Assembly: GCF_031180885.1 (NCBI RefSeq)
Contig: NZ_JAPSLK010000016.1
Location: 1-64,000, forward strand
Source: Saccharothrix sp.
Lineage (GTDB): Bacteria > Actinomycetota > Actinomycetes > Mycobacteriales > Pseudonocardiaceae
Direction: 5' to 3'
Length of the DNA: 64,000 nt
Shown: positions 1 through 8,403 of the stretch, one piece after another
Layout: every line of letters starts with the position of its first letter
How positions within the stretch are numbered: the stretch's first letter is position 1
Program-made: the position numbers and the translations under genes
Notes under the pieces: generated by a model
Databases searched by the model: none
Seen by the model: only the letters and a program-made list of their open reading frames with translations
What the model was told of the DNA's origin: nothing

Positions 1-89
1 GACGACGGGTCGGCGAGGAACTGCTCGTACATCTCCTCGACCAGCCACTCATTGGGGCCGAACTGTGAAGCAGGACTGCTGCTGGACAC
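1..89 (-). CDS. kgd: Multifunctional 2-oxoglutarate decarboxylase/dehydrogenase E1, N-terminus only
   Basis: Reading the minus strand from a GTG at 89 gives a protein that begins MSSSSPASQFGPNEWLVEEM and continues MYEQFLADPS to the window edge. Actinobacterial Kgd (SucA-type) proteins share this N-terminal signature: a short Ser-rich leader, then the FGPNEWLVEEMY segment that folds as the small E1 N-terminal helix. The enzyme decarboxylates 2-oxoglutarate at the entry to the lower TCA cycle. Only about 29 codons are visible, so catalytic domains cannot be checked. An in-frame stop lies just upstream of the GTG, which limits start choices. Confidence 0.85.
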   Translation of the reverse strand, partial: MSSSSPASQFGPNEWLVEEMYEQFLADPS

Positions 90-167
90 GGCTGGCGCTC
101 GCCTCTATCCATCTCGCTCTTGGTAATGACTCACTCATGGTCAGGCTAGTCCCCCGTCTGGTGCAGT

Positions 168-398
168 TCATACACAGGAGGGGCCGGGCAAGGAGTGCTC
201 GATCACAGGATCGATCCCGAGCTCGGTCACGTTATGGGTGCTTGAGCTGTTCTTGAGGTAACAGCCCTGGTCCGTCTCGGTTCGCGCGCCCTTGTGGGGT
301 GTCGTGCGGATGAGGATGCACCACCCGTCCGGCGCATCGCGCGGGGACGTGGCGAGCGCCACGGTTTCCCGGCCCGTCACCTGACCGTCACGCGACAT
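168..398 (-). CDS. Hypothetical protein, 76 aa
   Basis: This ATG-initiated frame has codons rich in G/C at the third position, which fits local coding style, but I recognise no family. The protein is soluble-looking and carries two Cys (one in a DGWCILIR segment, one in QGCYLK). No clear ribosome binding site precedes the ATG. It would be divergent from the arsR gene and would run towards kgd. The rest of the gap (90-167 and 399-428) shows nothing I can name. It may be a chance frame. Confidence 0.35.
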   Translation of the reverse strand: MSRDGQVTGRETVALATSPRDAPDGWCILIRTTPHKGARTETDQGCYLKNSSSTHNVTELGIDPVIEHSLPGPSCV

Positions 399-428
399 TG
401 GGCGGTGCTGTGGCTCTGACCTGCTTGT

Positions 429-489
429 TCAACGAAATGGTTGACAACGCTCGAGTGGGGTCGTACGGTTTGTTCAACCGAGAGGTTGA
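429..489 (+). promoter_or_regulatory. SigA-type promoter with two ArsR-type operators
   Basis: A consensus -35 TTGACA (441-446) and a -10 TACGGT (464-469) are 17 bp apart. Two inverted repeats bracket them: TCAAC-N6-GTTGA at 429-444, overlapping the -35, and TCAACC-N4-GGTTGA at 474-489, just after the expected start point. The two sites share the CAAC/GTTG core. ArsR-type repressors bind such dyads over their own promoters, so autoregulation by the gene at 505 is the natural inference. Confidence 0.75.
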
Positions 490-504
490 GTAAGGAGAGC
501 GGCA

Positions 505-867
505 GTGGAGGATCGGCTTTCGCGGGTGTTCGCGGCTCTGGCGGACCCCATTCGGCGCGACATGGTCGCCCGGCTCGCGGTGGCGGACGCGACCGTGAAC
601 GAGCTGGCCGAGCCCTACGCCGTGACCGTGCAGGCGGTGTCCAAGCACCTGAAGGTGCTGGAGGACGCCGGACTGGTCAGTCGGAGTCGACAGGCCCAGC
701 GGAGGCCCGTGCACCTGGAAGCGGAGGTGTTCGACCTGATGACCAAGTGGATCGAGCGCTACCGGCGGGAGGCCGAGCAGCGGTACCAGCGGCTCGACGC
801 CGTCCTCGCCGAGATGGCGGACTTGGCGGATGAAGAGACCCGGACCCGGAAGGAAGACGCGTCATGA
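505..867 (+). CDS. ArsR-family winged-helix transcriptional regulator
   Basis: 120 aa. Residues 1-80 form an ArsR-type helix-turn-helix: ALADPIRRDMVARL, then the recognition segment VTVQAVSKHLKVLEDAGLV, then a wing (SRSRQAQRRPVHLE). There are no Cys residues, so classic metal sensing is unlikely. This subfamily is known to sit next to SRPBCC/AHSA1 genes. The GTG start has AAGGAG seven bases upstream. The stop overlaps the next ATG (ATGA), so the two are translationally coupled. It probably represses its own operon through the dyads at 429-489. The ligand is unknown. Confidence 0.9.
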   Translation: MEDRLSRVFAALADPIRRDMVARLAVADATVNELAEPYAVTVQAVSKHLKVLEDAGLVSRSRQAQRRPVHLEAEVFDLMTKWIERYRREAEQRYQRLDAVLAEMADLADEETRTRKEDAS

Positions 868-1352
868 GCACCACCACGCACCACGAGACCACCATCGAGG
901 CCAGCCCCGACCTGCCCACCATCGAGATCGTGCGCGAGTTCGACGCGCCGCCCGCGGCGGTGTTCCGGGCGCACGTCGAGCCGGAGCTGGCGAAGAAGTG
1001 GCTGGGCCCGCGGGGGCTGGAGATGGAGGTCGTCACCTGGGACGCCCGCACCGGCGGCGAGTACCGGTACGTGCACCGCGACCAGCAGGGCGAGTACCGC
1101 TTCTACGGGTCGTTCCACGAGGTCCGGCCGGCGGAGCGGATCGTGCAGACGTTCACCTGGGAGGGCTACCCGGACGGCGTCTCCCTGGACACCCTGACCT
1201 TCGAGGACCTCGGTGACGGGCGCACCCGGCTGCGCGGGCTGAGCGTGTTCGAGAGCAGGGAGGCGCGGGACATGGCCGTCTCCAGCGGCATGGAGACCGG
1301 CATCGTCGAGGGCTACGAACGGCTCGACGAACTGCTGGCCGCCGAGAAGTGA
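864..1352 (+). CDS. SRPBCC (AHSA1/START-like) domain protein
   Basis: 162 aa, single SRPBCC domain. The family start IEIVREFDAPPAAVFRAHVE is followed by KKWLGPRGLEM and by a C-terminal helix (ETGIVEGYERLDELLA). These helix-grip proteins bind hydrophobic ligands; those paired with ArsR regulators have no settled reaction. Length is normal. It is the second gene of the two-gene operon and overlaps arsR by four bases. Confidence 0.88.
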   Translation: MSTTTHHETTIEASPDLPTIEIVREFDAPPAAVFRAHVEPELAKKWLGPRGLEMEVVTWDARTGGEYRYVHRDQQGEYRFYGSFHEVRPAERIVQTFTWEGYPDGVSLDTLTFEDLGDGRTRLRGLSVFESREARDMAVSSGMETGIVEGYERLDELLAAEK

Positions 1353-1685
1353 CCACCCCCAACCCGCCCGGACGCCCACTGCGCACCGGGCGCGTTGGTG
1401 TGTTCGGTGCCCGCACCGATCCCGCGACGGGCGGTGCGGCCCGCGGTGCGCGGTGCGGCCCGCGCGGTGCGCGACCTGCGGTGCCCGGTGCGGCCCGCGC
1501 GGTGCGCGACCTGGTCCTGCGGTGGGCGGCGCGCGTCCCCGTGGTTGGGCTGGCGCGTCCCCGTGGTTGGGCTGGCGCGATCCCATGGTTGGGCGGCGCG
1601 ATCCTGCGGTGCGCGGCCCGGTCCCGCGGCGGGCGGCGCGATCCCGTGGTCGGCGGCGCGGTCCTGCGGCGTGCGGGTCAGCCGG
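1353..1685. repeat. Convergent intergenic gap with low-complexity tandem repeats
   Basis: The gap lies between the convergent SRPBCC and ABC exporter genes. It is built of GC-rich near-repeats (gcggtgcgcg, cggcgcgatc) and holds a 22-bp tandem unit, gcgcgtccccgtggttgg plus gctg, perfect at 1531-1552 and 1553-1574, with a third diverged copy starting at 1575. No gene is supported. Frames through it on both strands read as Arg/Pro/Ala-rich low complexity. Confidence 0.6.
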
Positions 1686-4600
1686 TCATCGGCTTGGCGT
1701 CGGGGTGTCTGCGGCTGTGCGTGGATCGGTTGGGCCGGCGTCGGCTTGGCGGCGGTCGGCTGTGCCGGCGTCGGCTGTGCTGTGGGACCACAGGCGGGCG
1801 TAGTGGCCGCCGGCGGCCAGCAACTCCTCGTGAGTGCCTTCCTCGACGATCCGGCCCTCGGACAGGACCACGATCCGGTCCGCCCGAGCCGCGGTCGCCA
1901 GGCGGTGGGCCACCACGAAGGTTGTTCGGGAACCCGCCAGGTGGTCGCCGGCCGCCAACACCGCGGATTCCGTGGACGGGTCCAAGGCGGCCGTTGCCTC
2001 GTCGAGCAGGAGCAGGGACGGCTGGACCAGCTCGGCCCGGGCCAGGGCGATGAGTTGGCGTTGGCCGGCTGACAGGTTCTGCCCCCGTTCGCCGACCTGC
2101 TGGTGGAACGCCAAAGGCAGGGACGCGACGGTGTGCAGGGCGCCCACCGCACGCACGGCCCGCTCGACCTCCGCCCGCGACGCCGTCGGGCGGCCGTACG
2201 CGACGTTCTCGGCCACGTCGCCGCCGAACAGGTGCGCCTCCTGCGGCACCACGCCCAGGTGCCTGCGGAACTCGCCCAGGTCGTAGTCGCGGACGTCGAC
2301 GCCGTCCACGAGGACCCGGCCGTCGCTCACGTCGTAGAACCGGGCCACCAGCTTGACCAGCGTCGACTTGCCCGCGCCCGTCTCGCCCACCAGGGCGACG
2401 GTCTCTCCGGGGGACACGTGCAGGGACACGTGGTCCAGCGCCGGCCGTGACGTGCCGGGGTAGGTGAACGTGACGTCCCGGAGTTCGACCTCGCCGCGCA
2501 GGCGTGGCACCGGGACGGGTGTCGTGGGCGGCGGGACGCTGGTCGGTGTGCGGAGCAGGTCGCCGATCCGGCTCAGGCCCACGCGAGCCTGCTGGTAGCC
2601 GTCGAACACGCCCGACAACTGGTACAGCGGCGCGAAGAACAACCCCAGGTACAGCACGAACGCCAGCAGCACGCCGGGCGACAGCGTCCCCTCGGCCACC
2701 CGGTAAGCGCCCACCACCAGGATCGCCGCCTGCGCCACCCCCGACAGCAGCGCCAGGAACGGGAAGTAGGTCGCGATGTACCGCTGCGCCCGGATGCGGG
2801 ACCGCCGGTAGGCGTCGCTGCGCTCGGCGAACGCCTCCGCCGACCTGGCCTCCCGCGTGTACGCCTGGGACACCCGCAGCCCCGACACGTTCTCCTGGAG
2901 GTCCGCGTTGACGGCGCTGATCCGCTCCCGCGCCTGCGCGTACGCCCGCGACGACAGCCGCTGGAAGATCACCGTGGCCACCACCAGCACCGGCAGCACG
3001 GCCAGCGCCACCAGCGCCAGCGACGGGTCGGTCACCACCAGCGCCACCGCGATGCCCACCACGGTCAGCACGCTGATCACGAACGTGGTCAGCCCGGTCT
3101 GCAGGAAGCTCGACAGCGCGTCCACGTCGGTGGTCATCCGGGTCATGATCCGGCCGGCCATCTCGCGCTCGTAGTAGTCCAGCCCCAGCCGCTGGAGGTG
3201 CGCGTAGCTGCGCACCCGCAGGAGGTACAGCAGCCGCTCGCCGACCCGCGAGGTGACCACCGTGCCCGCCGCCGACGACAGCCACCCCAACCCGACCAGC
3301 ACCAGCCCGATCCCGGCCGCCAGCCACAGCTGCCCCGCGTCACGCCCCAGCACGCCCCCGTCGACGCCCAGCCGCACCAGGTTCGGCAGCAGGATCGCCA
3401 GCGCCGAGTCGACCAGCAGCAGCCCGCCCACGCCGAGCATCGCCCACCGCACCGGGCGCAACAGGGTGCGCAGCCGGAACCCCGGGTCGGGCGCGCGCGG
3501 GTCCTCGCCGTGCAGCACCGGCCGCTCCAGCGCGGGCGTCAGCGCGTGCACCCGCTCCAGCAGCTCGGGTGTCGGCGGTGTGCCGCCGAGCAGCGCGGAC
3601 GTGCCGCCGCTGCCGCGCGGACCCTTGGGCACCCGGGCCGTGCCCGCCGCGCGGTTCGCCGCCCGCACGGCCAGTTCGTCCTCGTCCGACGACGGCCACA
3701 GCTCCGGCGTGACCCCGTCCGGGCCCGGTTCCAGCGCCACGTCCGCCCGCGGGTCGACCTGCTCGATCGCCTCGCCCGGCCCGGCCAGCAGCTCCCGGTA
3801 CAGCGGGCACCGCTCGTGCAGCTCGTCGTGGGTGCCCACGTCGACCACCCGACCCGCGTCCAGCACCGCGATCCGGTCGGCCAGCGCCAGCGACGACCGC
3901 CGGTGCGCGATCACGATCGTCGTCCGGGATGCGGTGACCTGCGCCAACGTGTGGTGGATCGCCGCCTCGGTGGCCGCGTCGACCGCCGACGTGGCGTCGT
4001 CGAGCACCAGCACCCGCGGGTCGGACAGCAGGGCCCGGGCCAGGGCCACGCGCTGCCGCTGCCCGCCGGACAGCGTGAGCCCCCGCTCGCCGACCACCGT
4101 GTCGTACCCGTCGGGCAGCGCGGAGATGAACCCGTGCGCCTCGGCCGCCCGCGCCGCCGCCTCCACCTGCTCGTCGGACGCGTCCGGCAGCCCGTAGGCG
4201 ATGTTGGCCCGCACGGTGTCCGAGAACAGGAACGCCTCCTCGAACACCACCCCCACCGCGCGCCGCAACGACTCCAGCCGCAGCTCCCGCACGTCGACCC
4301 CGCCCACCCGGATCGCGCCCGCGTGCACGTCGTAGAACCGGGGCAGCAGCAGCGACACCGTCGACTTGCCCGACCCCGCCGTGCCCACCACGGCCAGCGT
4401 CTCGCCCGGCGCGACCTTCAGCGACACCTCCGACAGCACCGGCTCGCTGCGGGTGTACCCGAAGGTCACCTGGTCCAGCTCCACCGACACCGCCCCGGAC
4501 GGCACCTCCGCCGCCCCGTCCACCACGTCCGGCTGCGAGTCGATCAGCTCGTACACCCGCTCCACGCCCGCCCGGGCCAGCTGCGCGGTCACCATCAGGC

Positions 4601-5486
4601 TGGACAGCAGCCGGGTCGGTCCCACCAGGTTCGCCACGTAGGTCGCGAACGCCAGGAACGTGCCCAGCGACACGTCACCGCGCAGGGCCAGCCACCCGCC
4701 CAGCGCCAGCACCGCCACCTGCCCCACGAACGGCAGCGCCGACAGCGTCGCGGTGGGCCGGGACGTGAGCCGCGCGGCCCGCATCCGCTCGGCGAACAGC
4801 ACCTCGGCCCGCGCCTCCAGCCGCGAGACCTCGCGCTCCTCCTGCCCGAACCCCTTCACCACCCGCACGCCGGTGACGGTCTCCTCGACGTGCTGCGCCA
4901 CGTCCGCCGCCCGCTGCTGCGCCGACCACGTGGCCGGGAACAGCGTGAGCCGGCTGCGCCCCGCGACCAGCGCCACCGCCGGCACCACGACCAGCGCGAT
5001 CACCGTGAGCAGCGGCGACAGCCAGAACATCGCCACCAGCGCGGCGAGCGCGAACACGACCGTGCCGAACGCCAGCGGTGTCATCGACAGCAGGCTGTTG
5101 ACCAGCTGGAGGTCGGTGATCGACCGGGACACCACCTGCCCGGTGCGCAACGCGTCCTGCTTCGGCCCGTCCAGCCTCTGCACCGCGTGGAACACCGCCT
5201 GCCGCAGGTCGTGCTGCACGTCCACGGCCAGCCGCCCACCCAGGAACCGCCGCACGAACGCCGTCCCGAACGTCAGCAGCTCCAGGCCGACGAGCACCGC
5301 GGCCAGCAGCGCCAACCGGTCGGTGCGCCCGGCCATGGCGTCGTCCACCGCGACCTTGATCAGCAGTGGGCTGAAGGCCTGGAGACCCACCCCGACGACG
5401 GCGGCCAGCACCGACCACACCACCAGTGCCCGGTGCTTCCAGCAGGCGGTGGCGAGGCGGCGGATCCAGCCCTGGGTGTCGTTCAC
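1686..5486 (-). CDS. Fused two-half ABC exporter (TMD-NBD-TMD-NBD)
   Basis: About 1266 aa. Two complete exporter halves are joined by an Ala/Gly/Pro-rich linker. Half 1: six-helix membrane domain (residues about 20-310), Walker A GTAGSGKST (about 368-376), signature LSGGQ, Walker B ending LDDATSA. Half 2: membrane domain, Walker A GETGAGKST, signature LSAGQ, Walker B LLLLDEATAALD. In half 1 the catalytic Glu is Asp and the Q-loop Gln is Glu, while half 2 is canonical. This gives one degenerate and one consensus ATP site, as in heterodimeric multidrug exporters and fused relatives such as mycobacterial Rv0194. The GTG at 5486 gives a family-like start (MNDTQGWIRR); a GTG at 5510 is the alternative. 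Substrate unknown. Confidence 0.9.
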   Translation of the reverse strand: MNDTQGWIRRLATACWKHRALVVWSVLAAVVGVGLQAFSPLLIKVAVDDAMAGRTDRLALLAAVLVGLELLTFGTAFVRRFLGGRLAVDVQHDLRQAVFHAVQRLDGPKQDALRTGQVVSRSITDLQLVNSLLSMTPLAFGTVVFALAALVAMFWLSPLLTVIALVVVPAVALVAGRSRLTLFPATWSAQQRAADVAQHVEETVTGVRVVKGFGQEEREVSRLEARAEVLFAERMRAARLTSRPTATLSALPFVGQVAVLALGGWLALRGDVSLGTFLAFATYVANLVGPTRLLSSLMVTAQLARAGVERVYELIDSQPDVVDGAAEVPSGAVSVELDQVTFGYTRSEPVLSEVSLKVAPGETLAVVGTAGSGKSTVSLLLPRFYDVHAGAIRVGGVDVRELRLESLRRAVGVVFEEAFLFSDTVRANIAYGLPDASDEQVEAAARAAEAHGFISALPDGYDTVVGERGLTLSGGQRQRVALARALLSDPRVLVLDDATSAVDAATEAAIHHTLAQVTASRTTIVIAHRRSSLALADRIAVLDAGRVVDVGTHDELHERCPLYRELLAGPGEAIEQVDPRADVALEPGPDGVTPELWPSSDEDELAVRAANRAAGTARVPKGPRGSGGTSALLGGTPPTPELLERVHALTPALERPVLHGEDPRAPDPGFRLRTLLRPVRWAMLGVGGLLLVDSALAILLPNLVRLGVDGGVLGRDAGQLWLAAGIGLVLVGLGWLSSAAGTVVTSRVGERLLYLLRVRSYAHLQRLGLDYYEREMAGRIMTRMTTDVDALSSFLQTGLTTFVISVLTVVGIAVALVVTDPSLALVALAVLPVLVVATVIFQRLSSRAYAQARERISAVNADLQENVSGLRVSQAYTREARSAEAFAERSDAYRRSRIRAQRYIATYFPFLALLSGVAQAAILVVGAYRVAEGTLSPGVLLAFVLYLGLFFAPLYQLSGVFDGYQQARVGLSRIGDLLRTPTSVPPPTTPVPVPRLRGEVELRDVTFTYPGTSRPALDHVSLHVSPGETVALVGETGAGKSTLVKLVARFYDVSDGRVLVDGVDVRDYDLGEFRRHLGVVPQEAHLFGGDVAENVAYGRPTASRAEVERAVRAVGALHTVASLPLAFHQQVGERGQNLSAGQRQLIALARAELVQPSLLLLDEATAALDPSTESAVLAAGDHLAGSRTTFVVAHRLATAARADRIVVLSEGRIVEEGTHEELLAAGGHYARLWSHSTADAGTADRRQADAGPTDPRTAADTPTPSR

Positions 5487-5521
5487 GAAACCAACCCTAG
5501 GTCGGACCACCGACAGAGTTG

Positions 5522-5539
5522 ATAAGCGAAAACGCTTAT
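5522..5539. promoter_or_regulatory. 18-bp perfect palindrome upstream of the exporter gene
   Basis: ATAAGCG-AAAA-CGCTTAT is a perfect dyad 36-53 bp upstream of the exporter start. Its right half is shared with the left arm of the adjacent terminator. It is AT-rich against its surroundings and looks like a repressor operator, but no cognate regulator lies nearby. It may also act as an alternative hairpin to the terminator. Confidence 0.4.
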
Positions 5540-5574
5540 GGCCGCCTCACCACGCAGGTGGAGGCGGCCATAAG
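5535..5574 (-). terminator. Rho-independent terminator after the ABC-2 operon
   Basis: A perfect 14-bp stem (CTTATGGCCGCCTC at 5535-5548, complement at 5561-5574) with a 12-nt loop is followed, on the minus strand, by CGTTTTCG. It lies 19 bp after the permease stop and separates that operon from the exporter gene. Confidence 0.8.
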
Positions 5575-5592
5575 CCGATCAAGATCACTGGA

Positions 5593-6468
5593 TCAGGTGA
5601 TGTCCTTGCGCTGAGTAGCCGCCCAGCCGCCCAGGAAGAAGATCGCGGTCCAAGCAAGGAAGATCAACCCGCTCAGCCACCAGTCGAACGCACCCAGCGC
5701 ACCCGCGAACGCCCGGATCACTTCCACCAGGTCGTCGGGAACGACACCAGCCGTCGACAGGAACAGCGACGCCGCCACCGACCCGGTCAGGCCGTTCACC
5801 GCGCCGTTGGGCAGGAAGCCGATGACCTCCGGCACGCCCTGGATGCCCAGCACGAACTGGATGCCGTTCTCGATGATCAGCATGTACAGCAGCAGCACCA
5901 CGGTGGTGCCGACCACGCTGGTCAGCAGCGCGCCGACGCCCACGCCGAACATCGTCATCAGGATCGACGACAGCACGCCCACCCCGGCCAGCGCGAGCCA
6001 CCCGCTCGCGTCCGGCAGCGTGTTCGGGTCCGAGGTGATCGCGATGCCGATGCTCACCGACGCCACGATCGCGATGCCGTAGATCGCCCCCCACAGGACG
6101 TAGACCACCAGCTTCGCGCTCAGCGCCGACACCCGGTTGGGCGCGGTCAGGAACGTCGTGGTGATCGTCTTGCGGTTGATCTCGTTCGCGATCGCCAGCC
6201 CGCCGAAGATCATCGGGAAGATGGTGGCCACGTTGATGCTGCGGGCCATCCCGAACAGCGACACCTTCCACTGCGACGGGTCGATGCCGATGATCGTCGT
6301 CAGCTCTTCGGCCTCGGACGTGTTCAGGGCGTCCATGAGGCCCTTGCCGATGAGCCCGGTGACCAGCGCCCAGCCCAGGGCGATCAGCACCGTCGGGATC
6401 ATCAGGCCCCACCACAGGCCCGTGGTGGTCGTCTTGCGGAACTCCGACTTGATCAGGTTGCCCAGCAT
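5593..6468 (-). CDS. ABC-2 type transporter permease
   Basis: 291 aa. It starts MLGNLIKSEFRKTTTTGLWW, the usual cytoplasmic lead of ABC-2 permeases, then has about six hydrophobic helices, including LMIPTVLIALGWALVTGLIG and FLAWTAIFFLGGWAA near the C-terminus. The start ATG overlaps the stop of the ATPase gene by one base (TGATG), so the subunits are coupled. With that ATPase it forms an exporter of the drug/antibiotic or membrane-stress type. Substrate unknown. Confidence 0.88.
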   Translation of the reverse strand: MLGNLIKSEFRKTTTTGLWWGLMIPTVLIALGWALVTGLIGKGLMDALNTSEAEELTTIIGIDPSQWKVSLFGMARSINVATIFPMIFGGLAIANEINRKTITTTFLTAPNRVSALSAKLVVYVLWGAIYGIAIVASVSIGIAITSDPNTLPDASGWLALAGVGVLSSILMTMFGVGVGALLTSVVGTTVVLLLYMLIIENGIQFVLGIQGVPEVIGFLPNGAVNGLTGSVAASLFLSTAGVVPDDLVEVIRAFAGALGAFDWWLSGLIFLAWTAIFFLGGWAATQRKDIT

Positions 6469-7610
6469 CACGCACCGCCCCCGAGTCCGCCCTGCCCCTG
6501 GCCCTGCTGGTAGGGGTTCTGCTGCTGGTACGGGTTGGGTGGTTGCTGGTAGCCGGGTGGCGGCTGCTGGTAGCCCGGCGGCACCGGCTGCTGGTAGCCC
6601 TGCGGCGGGGTCTGGTAGCCCGGCTGCTGGTAGCCCTGCGGGGGCGCGTAGTACCCGCTGCCCTGCGGCTGCTGCGGCCCGGCGTACTGGTTCGGGCCGG
6701 ACGCCGTGTACTGGCCGTTGGTGAGCCGGAAGAACAGCTGCTCCAGGTCGGCCTTCTCCTCCTGGATGCCGTAGATCGACACGCCCGCCTTCAGCGCGGT
6801 GTCGGCCACCTGCTTGCTCTCCACGCCGGTCACCGCGATCCGGCCGTCCGGCAGCTGCTCCAGCGCCGTCACGCCGTCCGCCTGCAACGCCGCGACCAGC
6901 GCACCCGTGTCGGACGGCTGCACCAGCACCCGGCTCTGCTGCGAGTCGCGCAGGTTGGCCAGCGGCCCGTAGTACATGGTCTGGCCGCGGGAGATGATCA
7001 CCACCTGGTCCACGGTCTGCTCGACCTCGGCGAGCAGGTGGCTGGAGATCAGCACGGTCCGCCCGCTGCGCGCGAAGGACTGGAGGAACGACCGCAGCCA
7101 CGCGATGCCCTCCGGGTCCAGGCCGTTCGCGGGCTCGTCGAGGACCAGCACCTGCGGGTCGCCGAGCAGCGCGGTGGCCAGCGCCAGCCGCTGCTTCATG
7201 CCCAGCGAGAAGCCGCCCGCCTTGCGGTCGGCCGCCTGCCCGAGGCCGACCAGGGCCAGGACCTGGTCGGCCCGCTGGTCCGGCACGCCGATCGCCGACG
7301 CGTACACCCGCAGGTGGTTGCGCGCCGAGCGCCTGGGGTGGAAGCCCTGCGCCTCCAGCACCGCGCCGACGACCCGGGCGGGGTTGCCGAGCTGGTGGAA
7401 CGGCCGGCCGTTGATCAGGCCGTGCCCCGCGGTCGGGGTCACCAGGCCGAGCAACATCCGCAGCGTCGTCGTCTTGCCCGCGCCGTTCGGTCCGAGGAAG
7501 CCGGTCACCGACCCCGGTTCCACCGTGAAGCTGAGATTCTGCACCGCTGCGACCGGACCGAACTGCTTGGTCAAGCCCTGCACCACGATGCGGCCACTGC
7601 CGTCGTGCAC
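6468..7610 (-). CDS. ABC-2 transporter ATP-binding protein with GYQQP-repeat tail
   Basis: 380 aa from a GTG with AGGAGGG five bases upstream, which I prefer over an ATG at 7643. Walker A GPNGAGKTTT, signature FSLGMKQRLALA and Walker B VLVLDEPANGLDP are intact. After a DUF4162-like region the last 75 or so residues are a Tyr/Gln/Pro-rich tail with repeated GYQQP/GYYAP units (GYQQPGYQTPPQGYQQPVPP and so on). Such low-complexity tails are uncommon on cytosolic ABC ATPases. It partners the permease at 5593. Confidence 0.88.
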   Translation of the reverse strand: MHDGSGRIVVQGLTKQFGPVAAVQNLSFTVEPGSVTGFLGPNGAGKTTTLRMLLGLVTPTAGHGLINGRPFHQLGNPARVVGAVLEAQGFHPRRSARNHLRVYASAIGVPDQRADQVLALVGLGQAADRKAGGFSLGMKQRLALATALLGDPQVLVLDEPANGLDPEGIAWLRSFLQSFARSGRTVLISSHLLAEVEQTVDQVVIISRGQTMYYGPLANLRDSQQSRVLVQPSDTGALVAALQADGVTALEQLPDGRIAVTGVESKQVADTALKAGVSIYGIQEEKADLEQLFFRLTNGQYTASGPNQYAGPQQPQGSGYYAPPQGYQQPGYQTPPQGYQQPVPPGYQQPPPGYQQPPNPYQQQNPYQQGQGQGGLGGGA

Positions 7611-7658
7611 GCGTCCCTCCTGGATAGCGCCTGTCGGCGCCATCCTGCCTTAGGAGGG

Positions 7659-8054
7659 TCAGTCGGGGAGGGCATGTCGCGGTTTCGACACCACGACCGG
7701 GATCTCGGCGGTCCGGTCGCTGTCGTGGCGACCGGTGTCGTGCCGGAACGGGTTGCGCAGCGGCCGGCGCCGCTCGCGGTGCGGCAGGCCCTCGCCGATC
7801 AGGTGCTGGTGGGCCATCGTCCACACCTGGCACGGCCACTTCCGGTGCCGCAGCACGCCCGGGCAGGCGCGGCAGCGGCCGTCGGAGTCGGGCTGGTGCA
7901 CGGTCAGCAGCAGGCGCCAGCAGTCCGCCAGCCGGTTGATCTCGGCCCGCGCCAGCGGCACCAGGGCCTCGGCGGCGCCCCGTTCGGCGACCTCGTCCAA
8001 CTGGGCCAGCCGGCGCAGCACCGCGGCCCGCAACGCCTCGTCCACCCCGCTCAC
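7659..8054 (-). CDS. Hypothetical protein with Cys/His motif
   Basis: 131 aa. The N-terminal helices (DEALRAAVLRRLAQLDEVAE) precede a CRACPGVLRHRKWPC segment and a WTMAHQHLIG segment that could bind a metal or form disulfides. Similar small proteins are common in actinomycetes, but I know no function. Its ATG overlaps the stop of the upstream 60-aa gene by four bases, so the two form an operon. The ABC-2 ATPase follows downstream on the same strand. C-terminus is basic and probably disordered. Confidence 0.75.
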   Translation of the reverse strand: MSGVDEALRAAVLRRLAQLDEVAERGAAEALVPLARAEINRLADCWRLLLTVHQPDSDGRCRACPGVLRHRKWPCQVWTMAHQHLIGEGLPHRERRRPLRNPFRHDTGRHDSDRTAEIPVVVSKPRHALPD

Positions 8055-8233
8055 ATCCTGTCGGCGGCCTGGTCCAGCAGGCGGTGCAGCCTGCGGGTCT
8101 GGGTGACCGACATCACAGCCGACTCGCCCGGCGGCGCGACCAGCAAGACCCGGTCGTCCTCGACCAGCACGGTCATCGACCGGTCCCGGCCGAAGGGGTC
8201 GTGGCAGTCGATCCAGCCCTGTGGTTCAGCCAT
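8051..8233 (-). CDS. Small hypothetical protein, 60 aa
   Basis: The sequence has alternating strands (MTVLVEDDRVLLVAPPGESA) followed by a basic helix (TQTRRLHRLLDQAADRM), a plausible small beta-alpha fold. The four-base overlap with the 131-aa gene supports a real operon. Function unknown. GGAG lies about eight bases upstream of the ATG. Confidence 0.7.
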   Translation of the reverse strand: MAEPQGWIDCHDPFGRDRSMTVLVEDDRVLLVAPPGESAVMSVTQTRRLHRLLDQAADRM

Positions 8234-8403
8234 GTGCGCTCCGATCGGAGGTGTTCGGCAGCCGGCGGCGGCGCCGTCACGCGAGCGGACGAACCCGCTG
8301 CGTGACGGCGGTGGGGTTCTGCTGTGACCATCGGCCGACCGGGCGTCGTGACTTACCCGTTACCCGCGGAATTCACTCGAACGCTTGAGGGAGGACACAG
8401 AAC

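Noticed and set aside
3198..5522. 774-codon plus-strand frame across the exporter
   Set aside because: It is antisense to a complete ABC exporter and rich in Arg/Gln/His/Pro, typical of a GC-rich shadow frame.
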